This document shows positions 43,584 to 52,880 of a stretch of 64,000 bases of DNA, piece after piece; the stretch's first letter is position 1; the number at the start of each line of letters is the position of its first letter. The notes below the pieces were generated by a model. That model was not told the origin of the DNA and did not search any database. It saw only the letters and a program-made list of their open reading frames with translations. A program made the position numbers and the translations under genes. This stretch comes from Syntrophaceticus sp050949745 (GTDB lineage: Bacteria > Bacillota > DSM-12270 > Thermacetogeniales > Thermacetogeniaceae), in assembly GCA_050949745.1 (NCBI GenBank), contig JBMNGF010000021.1, forward strand, positions 290,274 to 354,273, in the 5' to 3' direction.

Positions 43584-44423
43584 ATGTCAAGCAGATGCCT
43601 ATATAAACGGTACATACCTTCAGTAAAACCATCTGGTAAAGGTGACGAAGAGGCGTATTTGTTTGTTTTCTGCAATAATATGCTACTGGTTCACCTGGAG
43701 GAGGGGAGCCCTGGGATCCCCCTGACAAAAGAGTGCGAACTAGGTATAACGCCGATCAGAAAACTGTATCTTGGTACATTGATGGGCGAACCTTGTTATG
43801 CCCTGGAAGGTGCCGCCGATTCCCAATGCCCGGAAGGATTGGAATTCAAGAAACTGCGATCATTATATGATCTCGTGGAAGAGGATATCTATGCCTTGGC
43901 TGGCCGGGCGAAGCAAATTCTTTTTTGGGACCAAAACCACCAATTTTGTAGCCGCTGCGGAACAAAGACGGAAACATTGGCAGCCGAGAGGGCCAAGGTG
44001 TGTCCCCAGTGCGGTCTGACCAGATATCCGCATATCTCGCCTGTGGTCATTGCCGCTGTACTAAAAGGAGAACAGATACTGATTGTTCATTCTGATCAAT
44101 ATGGAAAAATGGCCAGCCTAATCGCCGGATTTGTGGAAGCCGGGGAAACACTTGAAGAAGCTATGCAAAGAGAGATTATGGAGGAAGTCGATATCAAAGT
44201 TAAGAATATCCGGTATTTTAGCAGCCAGTCATGGCCTTATCCTGAACGCTTGATGATCGGCTTTATTGCTGAATATGATGAGGGTGAACTTGCTTCCGAC
44301 GGCGTAGAGGTCTCCTATGCTGGTTGGTTTGACGTACAAAATCTTCAGTTGCTGGAACTTCCGCCGAAAGCAACCCTTGGCAGAGAAATAATAGACTGGT
44401 ATATCAAGACCTATTCAATATAA
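43584..44423 (+). CDS. nudC: NADH pyrophosphatase NudC
   Basis: Nudix hydrolase that cleaves NADH or removes NAD caps from RNA. About 279 aa: zinc ribbon CSRCGTKTE ... CPQCG, Nudix box GFVEAGETLEEAMQREIMEEVDI with all conserved Glu, and SQSWPYPERLMIGF, the NudC-specific SQPWPFPxS-type motif just after the box. ATG at 43584 (or GTG 43578) after AAAGGATC. Confidence 0.92.
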   Translation: MSSRCLYKRYIPSVKPSGKGDEEAYLFVFCNNMLLVHLEEGSPGIPLTKECELGITPIRKLYLGTLMGEPCYALEGAADSQCPEGLEFKKLRSLYDLVEEDIYALAGRAKQILFWDQNHQFCSRCGTKTETLAAERAKVCPQCGLTRYPHISPVVIAAVLKGEQILIVHSDQYGKMASLIAGFVEAGETLEEAMQREIMEEVDIKVKNIRYFSSQSWPYPERLMIGFIAEYDEGELASDGVEVSYAGWFDVQNLQLLELPPKATLGREIIDWYIKTYSI

Positions 44424-44485
44424 TAAAGACTTTTTGTGTTCAATCTGTATTGTACTAAGCTAAATGCTTTCTAATGTTTCACTCA

Positions 44486-44515
44486 ACTCTGGCCGTATTG
44501 TGAAAAGGCCAGAGT
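44486..44515. terminator. Hairpin after nudC
   Basis: ACTCTGGCC-gtattgtgaaaa-GGCCAGAGT, nine-base perfect stem, 60 bp past the nudC stop. No T run, so termination is uncertain. Confidence 0.5.
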
Positions 44516-44518
44516 ATT

Positions 44519-44690
44519 AGTTCAGCAGTTTTCCCTTGATTGCCCTTATCAAAAGGTAAAGCAGAGCTAAAACCGCTGCTAAATAGTAAATCTTTACTGA
44601 AAAGAGGATTAATGAGCCTAATTTTACGAGATAAGCACTAGCATAATCGGTGGCCTTTAGGGAAATACCACCAGAATAAAAGAACCGCCA
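44519..44690 (-). pseudogene. Membrane protein C-terminal remnant
   Basis: Frame with SGGISLKATDYASAYLVKLG and a hydrophobic helix (KIYYLAAVLALLYLLIRAI) ending KGKLLN at TAA 44519. No start codon or ribosome site. Parent not recognised. Confidence 0.3.
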
Positions 44691-44735
44691 GTCACTCTTC
44701 CTGCCGGCGGTATCATGGTCGATAGATTCTGTGCA
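44683..44735. repeat. Hairpin repeat with AACCGCC arms, second copy
   Basis: agaaccgccagtcactcttc and ctgccggcggtat are followed by cgatagattctgtg; related to 22733-22790. Confidence 0.55.
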
Positions 44736-44747
44736 TCATCTCAACCC

Positions 44748-44909
44748 CTATTTGTCTTTTTTTAAATCCTCCATTATGCAGTTATAGAGGAGATACATAT
44801 CATCGTAGGGGAATTCGTACTCGACCCTCTCCTTCTTTTCTTTTGTGTCAACCAGTTTCAAATGTTTCTCCCGAACTTTCTTCTCCATATCCTTTATTGC
44901 TACAGCCAT
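44748..44909 (-). CDS. 53-aa charged small protein
   Basis: ATG at 44909 follows AAAGGGGTGACTAAG. The protein starts MAVAIKDMEKKVREKHLKLV and ends YDDMYLLYNCIMEDLKKDK. Highly charged and helical, with no membrane segment. The good ribosome site and the aromatic/charged pattern support a real gene; function unknown. Confidence 0.55.
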   Translation of the reverse strand: MAVAIKDMEKKVREKHLKLVDTKEKKERVEYEFPYDDMYLLYNCIMEDLKKDK

Positions 44910-45114
44910 CTTAGTCACCCCTTTCTTATTCTTAGCTTGTGCTTGTTACTTCTTTCACTTATACAAATACGCAAAAACCGTGCCAATTATTTCGGAAAGG
45001 AAACTGCCATAAATGACAGATTCAGTAGTCTATTTTATCAAAATATTGACAATAGCTGCCGTATTTTCGAAAAAGCTGCCGTATATGTGTAATCCGGCGA
45101 CCATTTATTTACCA

Positions 45115-45190
45115 TTATTTTTTCTGTAGAGTATCTTTTTCTTGCTCAAGCATCTTCAGAAATTCATTTTCATCAATTATTTGGCCACTA
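45115..45190 (-). pseudogene. C-terminal scrap of a DnaQ-BRCT-like gene
   Basis: Reads GQIIDENEFLKMLEQEKDTL to a TAA at 45115, matching LEIIDENQFLRML at the end of the exonuclease at 37126-38109. Confidence 0.5.
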
Positions 45191-45299
45191 TTCCTGTTCT
45201 ATCAGTTGGCATGCTTGTGATACACTAAAAGCAGGACTTTTCTACTGTTTGTATAAAAAGTCATCATAATGCACAAAACCTTTCCTTGGAGGGCTTATA

Positions 45300-46523
45300 A
45301 TGTACGGTATTGTACTGGAAGGCGGAGGGGCCAGAGGCGCATACCAGGTAGGAGCATGGAAAGCTTTAAGAGAGCTGGGAATTGATTACCAGGGTGTTGC
45401 CGGAACATCTGTAGGCGCACTAAACGGTGCGATGATGGTGCAGGGGGATTTTAATAAAACACTGGAAGTATGGAGTGACATAACACCATCTAAGGTTGTC
45501 AATATTAATGATGAATTATATGAGATGGTTAAGAACCTGAAAATATCTACTGAGATCACGCCCATCCTACTGCAATCTATCAAATCTATTTTTCATAACC
45601 GCGGCATGGATACCACTCCCCTTCACAATCTTTTGTATCAGTGGGTAGATGAAAAAAAGATCAGAGAGGCAGGTATTGAGTTCGGCATTGTCACTGTATC
45701 GCTTTCTGATCTAAGACCTTTAAAATTATTTTTACAGGATATCCCCCAGGGAAAACTGGTCGACTATCTCCTGGCAAGCGCAAGCATGCCGGTTTTTCAA
45801 AGGCAACGCATAGATAACAGGGTTTTCTTAGATGGCGGTGTTTATGATAACCTGCCGATCAGCTTGCTTGATCACAAGGGGTTTCAGAAGATGATTGTTG
45901 TCAGGCTTGTAGGCAAGGGATTGAAAAAACGGGAGAGAATCAAAGGTGTAGATATTACCTTGATCAAACCTGCCGAGAGTTTGGGTAGCATGTTTGATTT
46001 CACTAAGGAAAGGGCCAATACCAACATTGAATTGGGCTATTACGACACTTTGAAGGTATTTAACGGATATCATGGCATCAGATATTATATTGATGTCAAC
46101 CGGAATGAAGAATACTACCTGCATAGTTTGCTGCAAATGGAACAAACAAGATTGAAAGGCTTTTATAAGGGATTGGGAGTACCTGTTGGTATGCCTCACC
46201 AAAGGTTTATCCTAGAAAAGCTGATCCCCTTGCTGGTGGATTTACTCCCTGTAAGAAAGAGTGCCTCATACACAGAACTGGCCATCAGCTTGCTGGAGAG
46301 AGCTGCAAACAAGGCGGGAATAAAAAGATTTAAAGTATATCGGTATGATGTGTTTGAGCAGAATGTTATAACTAATTACCAAAAGGGAGAGCATACCCCC
46401 TTACCCACTGCCTTGAAAGGAAACGAACTGCTCCTACGGGCAATAAAGGAGCAATTTCTAGATGAGATTGCAGATATTTTGATTTGCGGAATTGAAGCAA
46501 GCGCTAAATATGGCCAGCTGTGA
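45300..46523 (+). CDS. Patatin-like phospholipase, copy 2 (intact)
   Basis: 407 aa, closely similar to 158-1324 over the whole catalytic part: GGGARGAYQVG, GTSVGALNG, FLDGGVYDNLP. Here the C-terminus continues as LKGNELLLRAIKEQFLDEIA and ICGIEAS, which shows what copy 1 lost. ATG follows TTGGAGGGCTTATA. Homology extends about 75 bp upstream (gcaggacttttctactgttt) and 25 bp downstream (gtgaataaaaacctgtgtcc). Confidence 0.93.
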   Translation: MYGIVLEGGGARGAYQVGAWKALRELGIDYQGVAGTSVGALNGAMMVQGDFNKTLEVWSDITPSKVVNINDELYEMVKNLKISTEITPILLQSIKSIFHNRGMDTTPLHNLLYQWVDEKKIREAGIEFGIVTVSLSDLRPLKLFLQDIPQGKLVDYLLASASMPVFQRQRIDNRVFLDGGVYDNLPISLLDHKGFQKMIVVRLVGKGLKKRERIKGVDITLIKPAESLGSMFDFTKERANTNIELGYYDTLKVFNGYHGIRYYIDVNRNEEYYLHSLLQMEQTRLKGFYKGLGVPVGMPHQRFILEKLIPLLVDLLPVRKSASYTELAISLLERAANKAGIKRFKVYRYDVFEQNVITNYQKGEHTPLPTALKGNELLLRAIKEQFLDEIADILICGIEASAKYGQL

Positions 46524-46540
46524 ATAAAAACCTGTGTCCC

Positions 46541-46595
46541 AAACATCAGCCGGGGGAAAATTCCCCTTGGTTGGTCCTGCTGGCCTGGGACAAAG
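46541..46595. repeat. Repeat downstream of patatin copy 2
   Basis: Contains aacatcagcc and ttccccttggttggtcctg, matching 2355-2394. TGTCCCA at 46534 and TGGGACA at 46585 form outer arms, like the other hairpins. Confidence 0.55.
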
Positions 46596-46612
46596 CACCC
46601 CATCCCCTATCC

Positions 46613-46993
46613 TTACTGTTCTGCTGTTTTTAAAGATAACAAATGGATGGTTACACAGATAGCTATTATTATTAACAGGATTTGTACTAAGATGCTTTCG
46701 AGGAAAAAAATGATTGAATATCCTATAGACAGCCAAAGGAGGGATATGCCCAATACTTTGGCGTGGAGTGGGATAGAACCTTTTTCTCGATAGTTTTGAA
46801 TATACTTGCCTAGTACCGGATGGCTTATTAGGCGATTATAAAGCTTTTTTGAGCCCCTGATATAACAAGCTGCAGCCAGCAGCAGAAAAGGTGTTGTAGG
46901 GAGAACAGGCACAAAAATACCTATAACCCCCAATATGACCGCCAAGGAACCAGTTAATATAAAAAATATGTTCACAGATTTTTTTGCTAACAT
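46613..46993 (-). CDS. DUF454 (YbaN-like) membrane protein
   Basis: 126 aa. Two or three helices with VLGVIGIFVPVLPTTPFLLLAAACY, the DUF454 hallmark, and later KLYNRLISHPVLGKYIQNYRE. Function unknown. It starts 18 bp after the UbiA copy 2 stop, in the same direction. At 10810-10840 only the first codons of its counterpart remain. Confidence 0.9.
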   Translation of the reverse strand: MLAKKSVNIFFILTGSLAVILGVIGIFVPVLPTTPFLLLAAACYIRGSKKLYNRLISHPVLGKYIQNYREKGSIPLHAKVLGISLLWLSIGYSIIFFLESILVQILLIIIAICVTIHLLSLKTAEQ

Positions 46994-47011
46994 ATAATTC
47001 TCCTTTACGAC

Positions 47012-47917
47012 CTAGAGATTAAACAAACCCAGCAGCAGCATTGCGCCCAACATATAGACGGAAGCAGCCTTAAACAGCCCGAAATTAAGTTTTGCGGAAG
47101 GCCTTATCAGATAAACGAGAGCAGCCGCAATTAAGGCACAGCTTATAATCATTAACAGATAAAAGCAGATACCGATCATTTGTAATATAATGCATGCCAG
47201 TATAATACTCAGGCTGGCAAAAATGGTTGATATGGTGATTACTTTCCGTGTAATGTTTACACCATATTCCGAAGGAAAAGTAGGAATATTGGCTTGTCCA
47301 TAATCTTTACTGTACTTGATAGAAAAAGTCATTATGTGCATTGGTATCCACAATAAAACGGCAGTTGCCAAAAGCAGACCAATCCCATCTATCTTTCCTA
47401 TTCCTAAAACCCTCCCTGATAGAATAGGCATTCCCCCAGCTACACCACCAAAAACTATGGAAAAATGTGTTCTTCGTTTCAAGGCCAGTGAATAAACAAC
47501 CACATTTATTAGCAAACCTGCTGATACTACCAAACCATAGAATGGATCCAACAGTAGCGACCAGCCTATTCCCAACAATGATAACAGACTACCAAAGATT
47601 ATTACTTCTTTCAAGTTTAGTACTCCACTAGGTAATGCCCTGCCCTTGGTACGTTCCATCTTGGCATCGATATCATAATCTATCGCCATATTCAGAACTG
47701 TAGCTCCGCTAACTGCAAAGAAAAGACTGCCTACCAATAACAATGCAGTTCGCCAGTTGGTTATGGGACAAATAGCTGTACCAAAGCCTGCCCAGCCTGT
47801 CAGAACCAGCAAGAATGTTTGCCGACTTTTAATAAGGCTCCAGTAAGCCTGCATTTTCGAGCTAAATACCGTTGGCGGTGGCTGCCTTTTAACCTCTACA
47901 TCAACTCGGTTATGCAT
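47012..47917 (-). CDS. UbiA/CtaB-type prenyltransferase, copy 2
   Basis: 301 aa, paralogue of 10878-11792. Motif 1 NMAIDYDIDAKMERTKGRALPSG, motif 2 YSKDYGQANIPTFPSEYG; nine helices. ATG at 47917 follows AAGGAGGAGACACTC. It heads a two-gene unit with DUF454. Heme O synthase-like by motif; a different acceptor is possible. Confidence 0.88.
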   Translation of the reverse strand: MHNRVDVEVKRQPPPTVFSSKMQAYWSLIKSRQTFLLVLTGWAGFGTAICPITNWRTALLLVGSLFFAVSGATVLNMAIDYDIDAKMERTKGRALPSGVLNLKEVIIFGSLLSLLGIGWSLLLDPFYGLVVSAGLLINVVVYSLALKRRTHFSIVFGGVAGGMPILSGRVLGIGKIDGIGLLLATAVLLWIPMHIMTFSIKYSKDYGQANIPTFPSEYGVNITRKVITISTIFASLSIILACIILQMIGICFYLLMIISCALIAAALVYLIRPSAKLNFGLFKAASVYMLGAMLLLGLFNL

Positions 47918-47983
47918 GAGTGTCTCCTCCTTTACGTTAGCTTTAAGTTCGCTACAGCTATAAATGCCTTAAATATCTGAAGC

Positions 47984-48090
47984 CTACATCATCAGGGTAT
48001 AGCCATCGCCGTCATAATCAATCCTTGATGCCACATCCTCACAGGATAAGTGCAAATAATCCCCTTCATTTATGCTTTTTCATGTCTGCC
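47984..48090 (-). pseudogene. Short C-terminal coding remnant
   Basis: Frame SINEGDYLHLSCEDVASRID then YDGDGYTLMM and TAG at 47984. It opens only after a TGA and has no start. The rest of 48090-48513 shows no gene. Confidence 0.3.
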
Positions 48091-48513
48091 CTGACCGAGT
48101 GTTCAGATCAAATACATCGTTAATGTGGCTTTCAGATCTGTCGGTAGAGAATCAATCATCTTTAGAAGATCCTCGTTTTTGACCCCACGATATTACCTCT
48201 ATTTTATCTTTGTCACTTCTTATCTTCTAATATTATATTTGGTAAGGCAAAAACCCTGCCATGTATGTAAACAAATGTAATGTTTCTATACAAGTATTTC
48301 AAGAAAGTCACTTCTTAGACCGTATTAAAAGGTTTTTGAAGGAAACAGGCGATGCTTTGAGGAATTAACCAAAGTATCAACATAGCTGTCAGGATTAGTT
48401 AAAGCAATACTTATGTTTATTCACCGCTCCATAGATAGCAATGGGATACTTTCCTTGCAATGAGGGGCCTCAAATTGGCATAAAAAAATACAAAGAATAA
48501 GGAGCTGTGTATA

Positions 48514-49341
48514 TTGAGTTTAAAAGAGGAACTCATTGAACTTGTTGTTAAATCTGTAGCAGAGTCTGAAGATAGGAAGTTTTTCCGCAAGCCCCTTGTA
48601 GGCTTTTCAGCAGCCGATGATCCATTATATATGCAATTAAAAGAGATTGTTGGGCCTGAACATCTTTCTCCTCAGGACATCTTTTCCAGGAGCAAAACCG
48701 TTCTTTCATTCTTTATCCCTTTTTCAAAAGAGGTTGTATTAAGCAACCGTAAACAACGATCTGTTTCTACTTTATGGGCTGAATCTTATCTTAAAGCCAA
48801 CGCCTTGATCGGCGAGATATCTGAAAAATTAATCACCTATTTGGAGGGCAAAGGAATAGCAGCGGCTACTGTTAGAGCTACTCATAACTTCGATGAAAAA
48901 ACGCTCAAATGTAGCTGGTCCCATAGGAGTGCTGCCTATATCGCCGGTCTTGGCAAATTTGGCGTCAACAGAATGTTAATCACCCAAATAGGAAGCGCCG
49001 GAAGATATGGTACTGTTTTTATCTCCCATCAAATTCCCGCTGACACCAGGCCGGAAAAAGAGTACTGTATCTATTACCAAAAGGGTAGTTGTTTGGTATG
49101 TGTCAAAAGCTGTCCGGTAAACGCCCTTGATCGTGATAGCTTTGATAGACTCAAATGCTATGACCGGTTACTAGAGAACTCGCAACAATTCACAGCATTG
49201 GGAAACTGCGATGTCTGTGGGAAATGCGCTACTGCCGGGCCATGTGCGATTATCGACAGCGAGAAAATGAGAAGGCAAACCACCTGCACCCGTCCCCGGA
49301 CGCATCAAAAAAAAGACAGTTCTCAAAAAGAAACTGTCTAG
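48514..49341 (+). CDS. QueG-like 4Fe-4S protein
   Basis: 275 aa, related to epoxyqueuosine reductase-like proteins of anaerobes. SKTVLSFFIPFSKEVVLSN (N-terminal domain), RSAAYIAGLGKFGVNRMLIT (typical AGLGxxGxN motif), and CLVCVKSCPVNAL plus CDVCGKCATAGPC for Fe-S clusters; the second cluster motif is irregular. TTG at 48514 follows AAGGAGC. Probably not the true QueG, since the family has many uncharacterised relatives. Confidence 0.82.
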   Translation: MSLKEELIELVVKSVAESEDRKFFRKPLVGFSAADDPLYMQLKEIVGPEHLSPQDIFSRSKTVLSFFIPFSKEVVLSNRKQRSVSTLWAESYLKANALIGEISEKLITYLEGKGIAAATVRATHNFDEKTLKCSWSHRSAAYIAGLGKFGVNRMLITQIGSAGRYGTVFISHQIPADTRPEKEYCIYYQKGSCLVCVKSCPVNALDRDSFDRLKCYDRLLENSQQFTALGNCDVCGKCATAGPCAIIDSEKMRRQTTCTRPRTHQKKDSSQKETV

Positions 49342-49464
49342 ACAGCTTGCTATTTAATCTGTAATCAATATAATATTCAGAATAATACCTTGGCTAGAGC
49401 CAAGCATCTTCCAACCCTACTTTTCGTTCCTTTCTTTTTCGAAGATCTTTCATTATTTAATCAT

Positions 49465-49491
49465 GTGGCAAACGAAACGTCCCATTGCCAC
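49465..49491. repeat. 27-bp hairpin repeat
   Basis: Identical to 2400-2426, followed by a partial second arm (attgccac twice). Confidence 0.8.
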
Positions 49492-49578
49492 ACCATTGCC
49501 ACATTGCCGGGTTGTTAGATATAATGTCTGTGTATGTATATGTATTGAATTATTGAATTAACGAGAAGGATATATACG

Positions 49579-50466
49579 ATGTTGAAAAAACACAAAGTAA
49601 AGGAAAAGCTGGTCAATATAATAAGACGGATATGGCCGATAATTGAAAAAGTGCTGACTATTATCATCGGCTCTTTTTTATTAGCAGTAGCATACAATAT
49701 GCTGGTGGTTCCCTATGGCTTATTATCAGGAGGACTTACTGGAATTGCGCTGCTTGGTAATTATCTGCTCAATATTCCACTTCCTATCGGTATTATTATT
49801 TTAAATATTCCTGTGTTTATTTTGGGATTAAGGGAACTAAACATCACGTTTATGCTGTATAGTTTGCTCGGCACACTCACTTTAGCGGCAGCCTTACCCT
49901 TTTCTGAGCCTATTATACCCGTTCCTGAACTTGATTTATTTCTTGCCGCTATTTTCTCCGGAGTCATCGGTGGAATAGGCAGCGGTATTATTTTACGCTC
50001 TGGAACATCAGGCGGAGGTGCTGATATTATTGCTATAATTGCTAAGAAAAAGTGGAACACCCCTGTAGGAGCTTGTTCCTTCTACTTTAATTTAGTTGTC
50101 ATATTGATGTCGCTGTATTTCTTTGAACTGAAGATCGCTCTATATACTATTGTCAGCATGTGGGTAATGGGATGGGTAATAGATAAAGTGCTCAAGGGGC
50201 TAAGTAGTTATAAGTCTGTGACGATCATTTCTGATAAAAACGACAAGATTGCAGAACTAATCATGGGGGAACTCAATCGAGGTGTTACTTTCTTGGATGG
50301 ACATGGTGGTTATACAAAAGAATCAAAAATGGTTATCAACTGTGTAATCAATAATTACGAAATACCTAAATTAAAAAATATAGTCCTACATTTGGATCCA
50401 GATGCGTTTATGTTCATCTCAGATACTGCTGAAGTTTCCGGAAGAGGGTTCCCAGTTCCCAGGTAG
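49579..50466 (+). CDS. YitT family membrane protein
   Basis: 295 aa. Five to six helices (DUF161): VAYNMLVVPYGLLSGGLTGIALL and GSGIILRSGTSGGGADIIA; then a C-terminal DUF2179 domain with SVTIISDKNDKIAELIMGEL and GRGVTFLDGHGGYT-like motif. Transport role unproven. ATG after GAGAAGGATATATACG. Confidence 0.92.
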   Translation: MLKKHKVKEKLVNIIRRIWPIIEKVLTIIIGSFLLAVAYNMLVVPYGLLSGGLTGIALLGNYLLNIPLPIGIIILNIPVFILGLRELNITFMLYSLLGTLTLAAALPFSEPIIPVPELDLFLAAIFSGVIGGIGSGIILRSGTSGGGADIIAIIAKKKWNTPVGACSFYFNLVVILMSLYFFELKIALYTIVSMWVMGWVIDKVLKGLSSYKSVTIISDKNDKIAELIMGELNRGVTFLDGHGGYTKESKMVINCVINNYEIPKLKNIVLHLDPDAFMFISDTAEVSGRGFPVPR

Positions 50467-50484
50467 TTCTCAGTGTTATAGTTA

Positions 50485-50742
50485 TCACTTCTGACAACCC
50501 CTTTTTTCGATCAGAGTCTTTTTTTGCTCACGTGTCATCTTTTTGATGTGGTATTCTCTTTTTGCTGCCTCCCTTTTACTAGTACACTCCTCAGCATAGA
50601 CCAGCTCTAGTGGCCCCCTGCCACGGGTGTACTTAGCTCCCCTACCCTCTCGATGTGCAGCCAATCTAGCATCAATATCGTTCGTCAATCCTGTGTATAG
50701 GGTGCCATCACCGCATTTCAGAATATATACATAATAGTGCAT
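50485..50742 (-). CDS. GIY-YIG nuclease domain protein
   Basis: 85 aa single-domain UPF0213-type GIY-YIG protein: YYVYILKCGDGTLYTGLTND, with the conserved Arg in IDARLAAHREGRGAKYTRGRGP and Glu in CTSKREAAKREYHIKKM. Likely a small structure-specific nuclease. Converges on yitT. Confidence 0.92.
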   Translation of the reverse strand: MHYYVYILKCGDGTLYTGLTNDIDARLAAHREGRGAKYTRGRGPLELVYAEECTSKREAAKREYHIKKMTREQKKTLIEKRGCQK

Positions 50743-50908
50743 CTTTTTTCTCCTGTTATATCATGATTTTTTATACACTACTGGTTCCTGTTCGAGCATC
50801 CATATTTTATATTATAATAGATTAGTTCTGTTTTCAGTTAGATCGGAAGGGTTTTGGGAATCCTTGTCGTAATATGTAAAAGAACCAATAATTTTTTTAT
50901 AAGGATGA

Positions 50909-51580
50909 ATGTTGATGGATGATTTAATATGTTTCAAAGGGAATCGCAATGGTGTAACACTTATCATCAATGATGCAGAAGCTGATTTTCAGAAAATAAT
51001 CGATCATTTAAAACAGAAGATGTCTCACCTTAACTTCTTTAAGGGTGCAGTGGTCAATATCGATATTGGGCAAAGAGATCCATTATCACCTGCAGAACTG
51101 GATTCGCTAGAGGAAATTTTATCATCCAAAAATATTAAAATTAAAAATGTTGTTTTGAATAGTAATAAGGCAAGTGCGACAAGCAGACTTCCTGAACAGT
51201 CTGTCCAACATGAAAAAGGTGATACCCTGATGATCAGCAAAACTGTCAGATCAGGGCAGTGTCTTAGCTATCCGGGAAATATTATGCTGATAGGTGATGT
51301 TCACGCAGGTGGAGAAGTCATTGCAGAGGAAAATGTTATTGTATGGGGAGCTATTAAGGGTGTTGTTCATGCGGGAAGCAAGGGGAACAAAAATGCAGTG
51401 ATCATTGCACTGCAATTAACTCCTACTCAACTGCGTATTGCCGAGTATATCGCCTGTGCGTCAGATCAGTCCCCTAATTTGCCCAGGAACCCTGAAATCG
51501 CCTATTTAAAGAAAAATAGAATCGTTATTGCTGATTATAACAAATCCAAAAAAATGCTGAACAATTTAGCACAGAATTAG
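50909..51580 (+). CDS. minC: Septum site-determining protein MinC
   Basis: 223 aa. N-terminal MinC domain (FQKIIDHLKQKM region) and the C-terminal beta-helix: MLIGDVHAGGEVIAEENVIV, WGAIKGVVHAGSKGNKNAVI, ALQLTPTQLRIAEYIA. MinC inhibits FtsZ at the poles with MinD. No minD is adjacent; stand-alone position is unusual but seen. ATG at 50909 or 50915. Confidence 0.9.
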   Translation: MLMDDLICFKGNRNGVTLIINDAEADFQKIIDHLKQKMSHLNFFKGAVVNIDIGQRDPLSPAELDSLEEILSSKNIKIKNVVLNSNKASATSRLPEQSVQHEKGDTLMISKTVRSGQCLSYPGNIMLIGDVHAGGEVIAEENVIVWGAIKGVVHAGSKGNKNAVIIALQLTPTQLRIAEYIACASDQSPNLPRNPEIAYLKKNRIVIADYNKSKKMLNNLAQN

Positions 51581-51596
51581 CCATTAGCGCTCACAT

Positions 51597-51632
51597 AACT
51601 CTCCATCGAGTACTATTATTATGGAGAGTTTT
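51597..51632 (+). terminator. Terminator after minC
   Basis: AACTCTCCAT ... ATGGAGAGTT followed by ttatattatt. Confidence 0.75.
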
Positions 51633-51638
51633 ATATTA

Positions 51639-52880
51639 TTAAGATGTTTGCTGAGCTGCATTCTGACCGGCAACATAGCCCGATGACCAGGCCCATTGAA
51701 GATTGTAACCACCGCAGGCTCCGTCAATATCCAAGACCTCCCCAGTAAAATAGAGCCCTTTGACGATTTTTGACTCCAGGGAATCTTTGTCCACCTCCCG
51801 GGTGTCGACCCCCCCAGCGGTTACCTGAGCATTGGGCCAGGATGTTGTTCCAGTTATTTTGAATCTCCAATCAATTAAAATATCCAGTATCTTCTCTCGT
51901 TCCCCGACAGATAGGTTTTCCACCGGAGTTTTCATATTTTTTATCCCCGCTTCTTTCAGCAGAACAGGGATCAGTCTTTTGTTGAGCAAACCGACCAGGC
52001 TGAACTCTATTGTCTTTCCTGCAGCATTGTGAAACCTTTTATCCAGCAGCCTCCCAAGGCTACTCCTGGACATGGTGTCAATCACTGTTACGCACAGGAC
52101 AGCATCCCCTTTGTCCCGCAGTAGTTCGCCAGCCTTTCTACTGATCTGTAAAATAGGCGGACCTGAGATACCGTAGTTGGTAAAGAGAAGATCTCCCCGA
52201 TCACTGGCCACAGTTCTATCCCCATCCAGGACATGGGCAGTACCTATAATTTTCACTCCGGCAATGCTTTTAAAAAACTTTCCCTCAAGTTTCAAGGGCA
52301 CTAGGGCGGGAAAGACCTCCTTGATCCTATGTCCCAGTTTGTGTGCCAGTCGGAACCCATCCCCATTAGATCCTGTTACAGGCATTGCCTTGCCTCCTGC
52401 AGCCAATATCACTTTATGACCTTTTATTCTTCCCTGACTATTACCATCCTCCAACTCCAACTCGAAACTGCCCTGCTTCTTTCTGATCTCTGTCACTCTG
52501 GCATTGTAGACAACATTAATTCCTGTTTGCTCCAGCTCGTATCTAAGTACATCCAGTACACTTGATGCCTGATCAGACATCGGAAATACCTTGCCAGCAT
52601 CTTCAACCTTATGGGTGATACCCAGTTTTTCAAAATAACTAATTGTTTTTTTGACATTGAACTGAGATAAAATACCTTCTACAAAATCCGGAGTAGCCCC
52701 ATTAAAACAGGCAGAACAGGTATCGATATTCGTTAGGTTACAGCGCCCATTTCCTGTGGCCAATAATTTTTTACCGAGGCGGGGGTTTTTCTCCAGAATC
52801 GTTACTTGAGCTCCTAATCTTCTGGCTGTGATAGCCGCAACCATACCAGATGCTCCCCCACCGATAATTAGCACTGTCAT
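51639..52880 (-). CDS. HI0933/BaiN-type FAD flavoprotein
   Basis: 413 aa. FAD-binding Rossmann motif VLIIGGGASGMVAAITARRLG at the N-terminus, KKLLATGNGRCNLTN, KVILAAGGKAMPVTGSNGDG, and the C-terminal GLYFTGEVLDIDGACGGYNLQWAWSSG motif of the family. Probable NAD(P)/FAD oxidoreductase of unknown substrate. ATG at 52880. Confidence 0.93.
   Translation of the reverse strand: MTVLIIGGGASGMVAAITARRLGAQVTILEKNPRLGKKLLATGNGRCNLTNIDTCSACFNGATPDFVEGILSQFNVKKTISYFEKLGITHKVEDAGKVFPMSDQASSVLDVLRYELEQTGINVVYNARVTEIRKKQGSFELELEDGNSQGRIKGHKVILAAGGKAMPVTGSNGDGFRLAHKLGHRIKEVFPALVPLKLEGKFFKSIAGVKIIGTAHVLDGDRTVASDRGDLLFTNYGISGPPILQISRKAGELLRDKGDAVLCVTVIDTMSRSSLGRLLDKRFHNAAGKTIEFSLVGLLNKRLIPVLLKEAGIKNMKTPVENLSVGEREKILDILIDWRFKITGTTSWPNAQVTAGGVDTREVDKDSLESKIVKGLYFTGEVLDIDGACGGYNLQWAWSSGYVAGQNAAQQTS

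Noticed and set aside
50485..50742. GIY-YIG protein as a homing or defence nuclease
   Set aside because: Its size and sequence fit the common single-domain housekeeping-type group, and no intron or defence gene adjoins.
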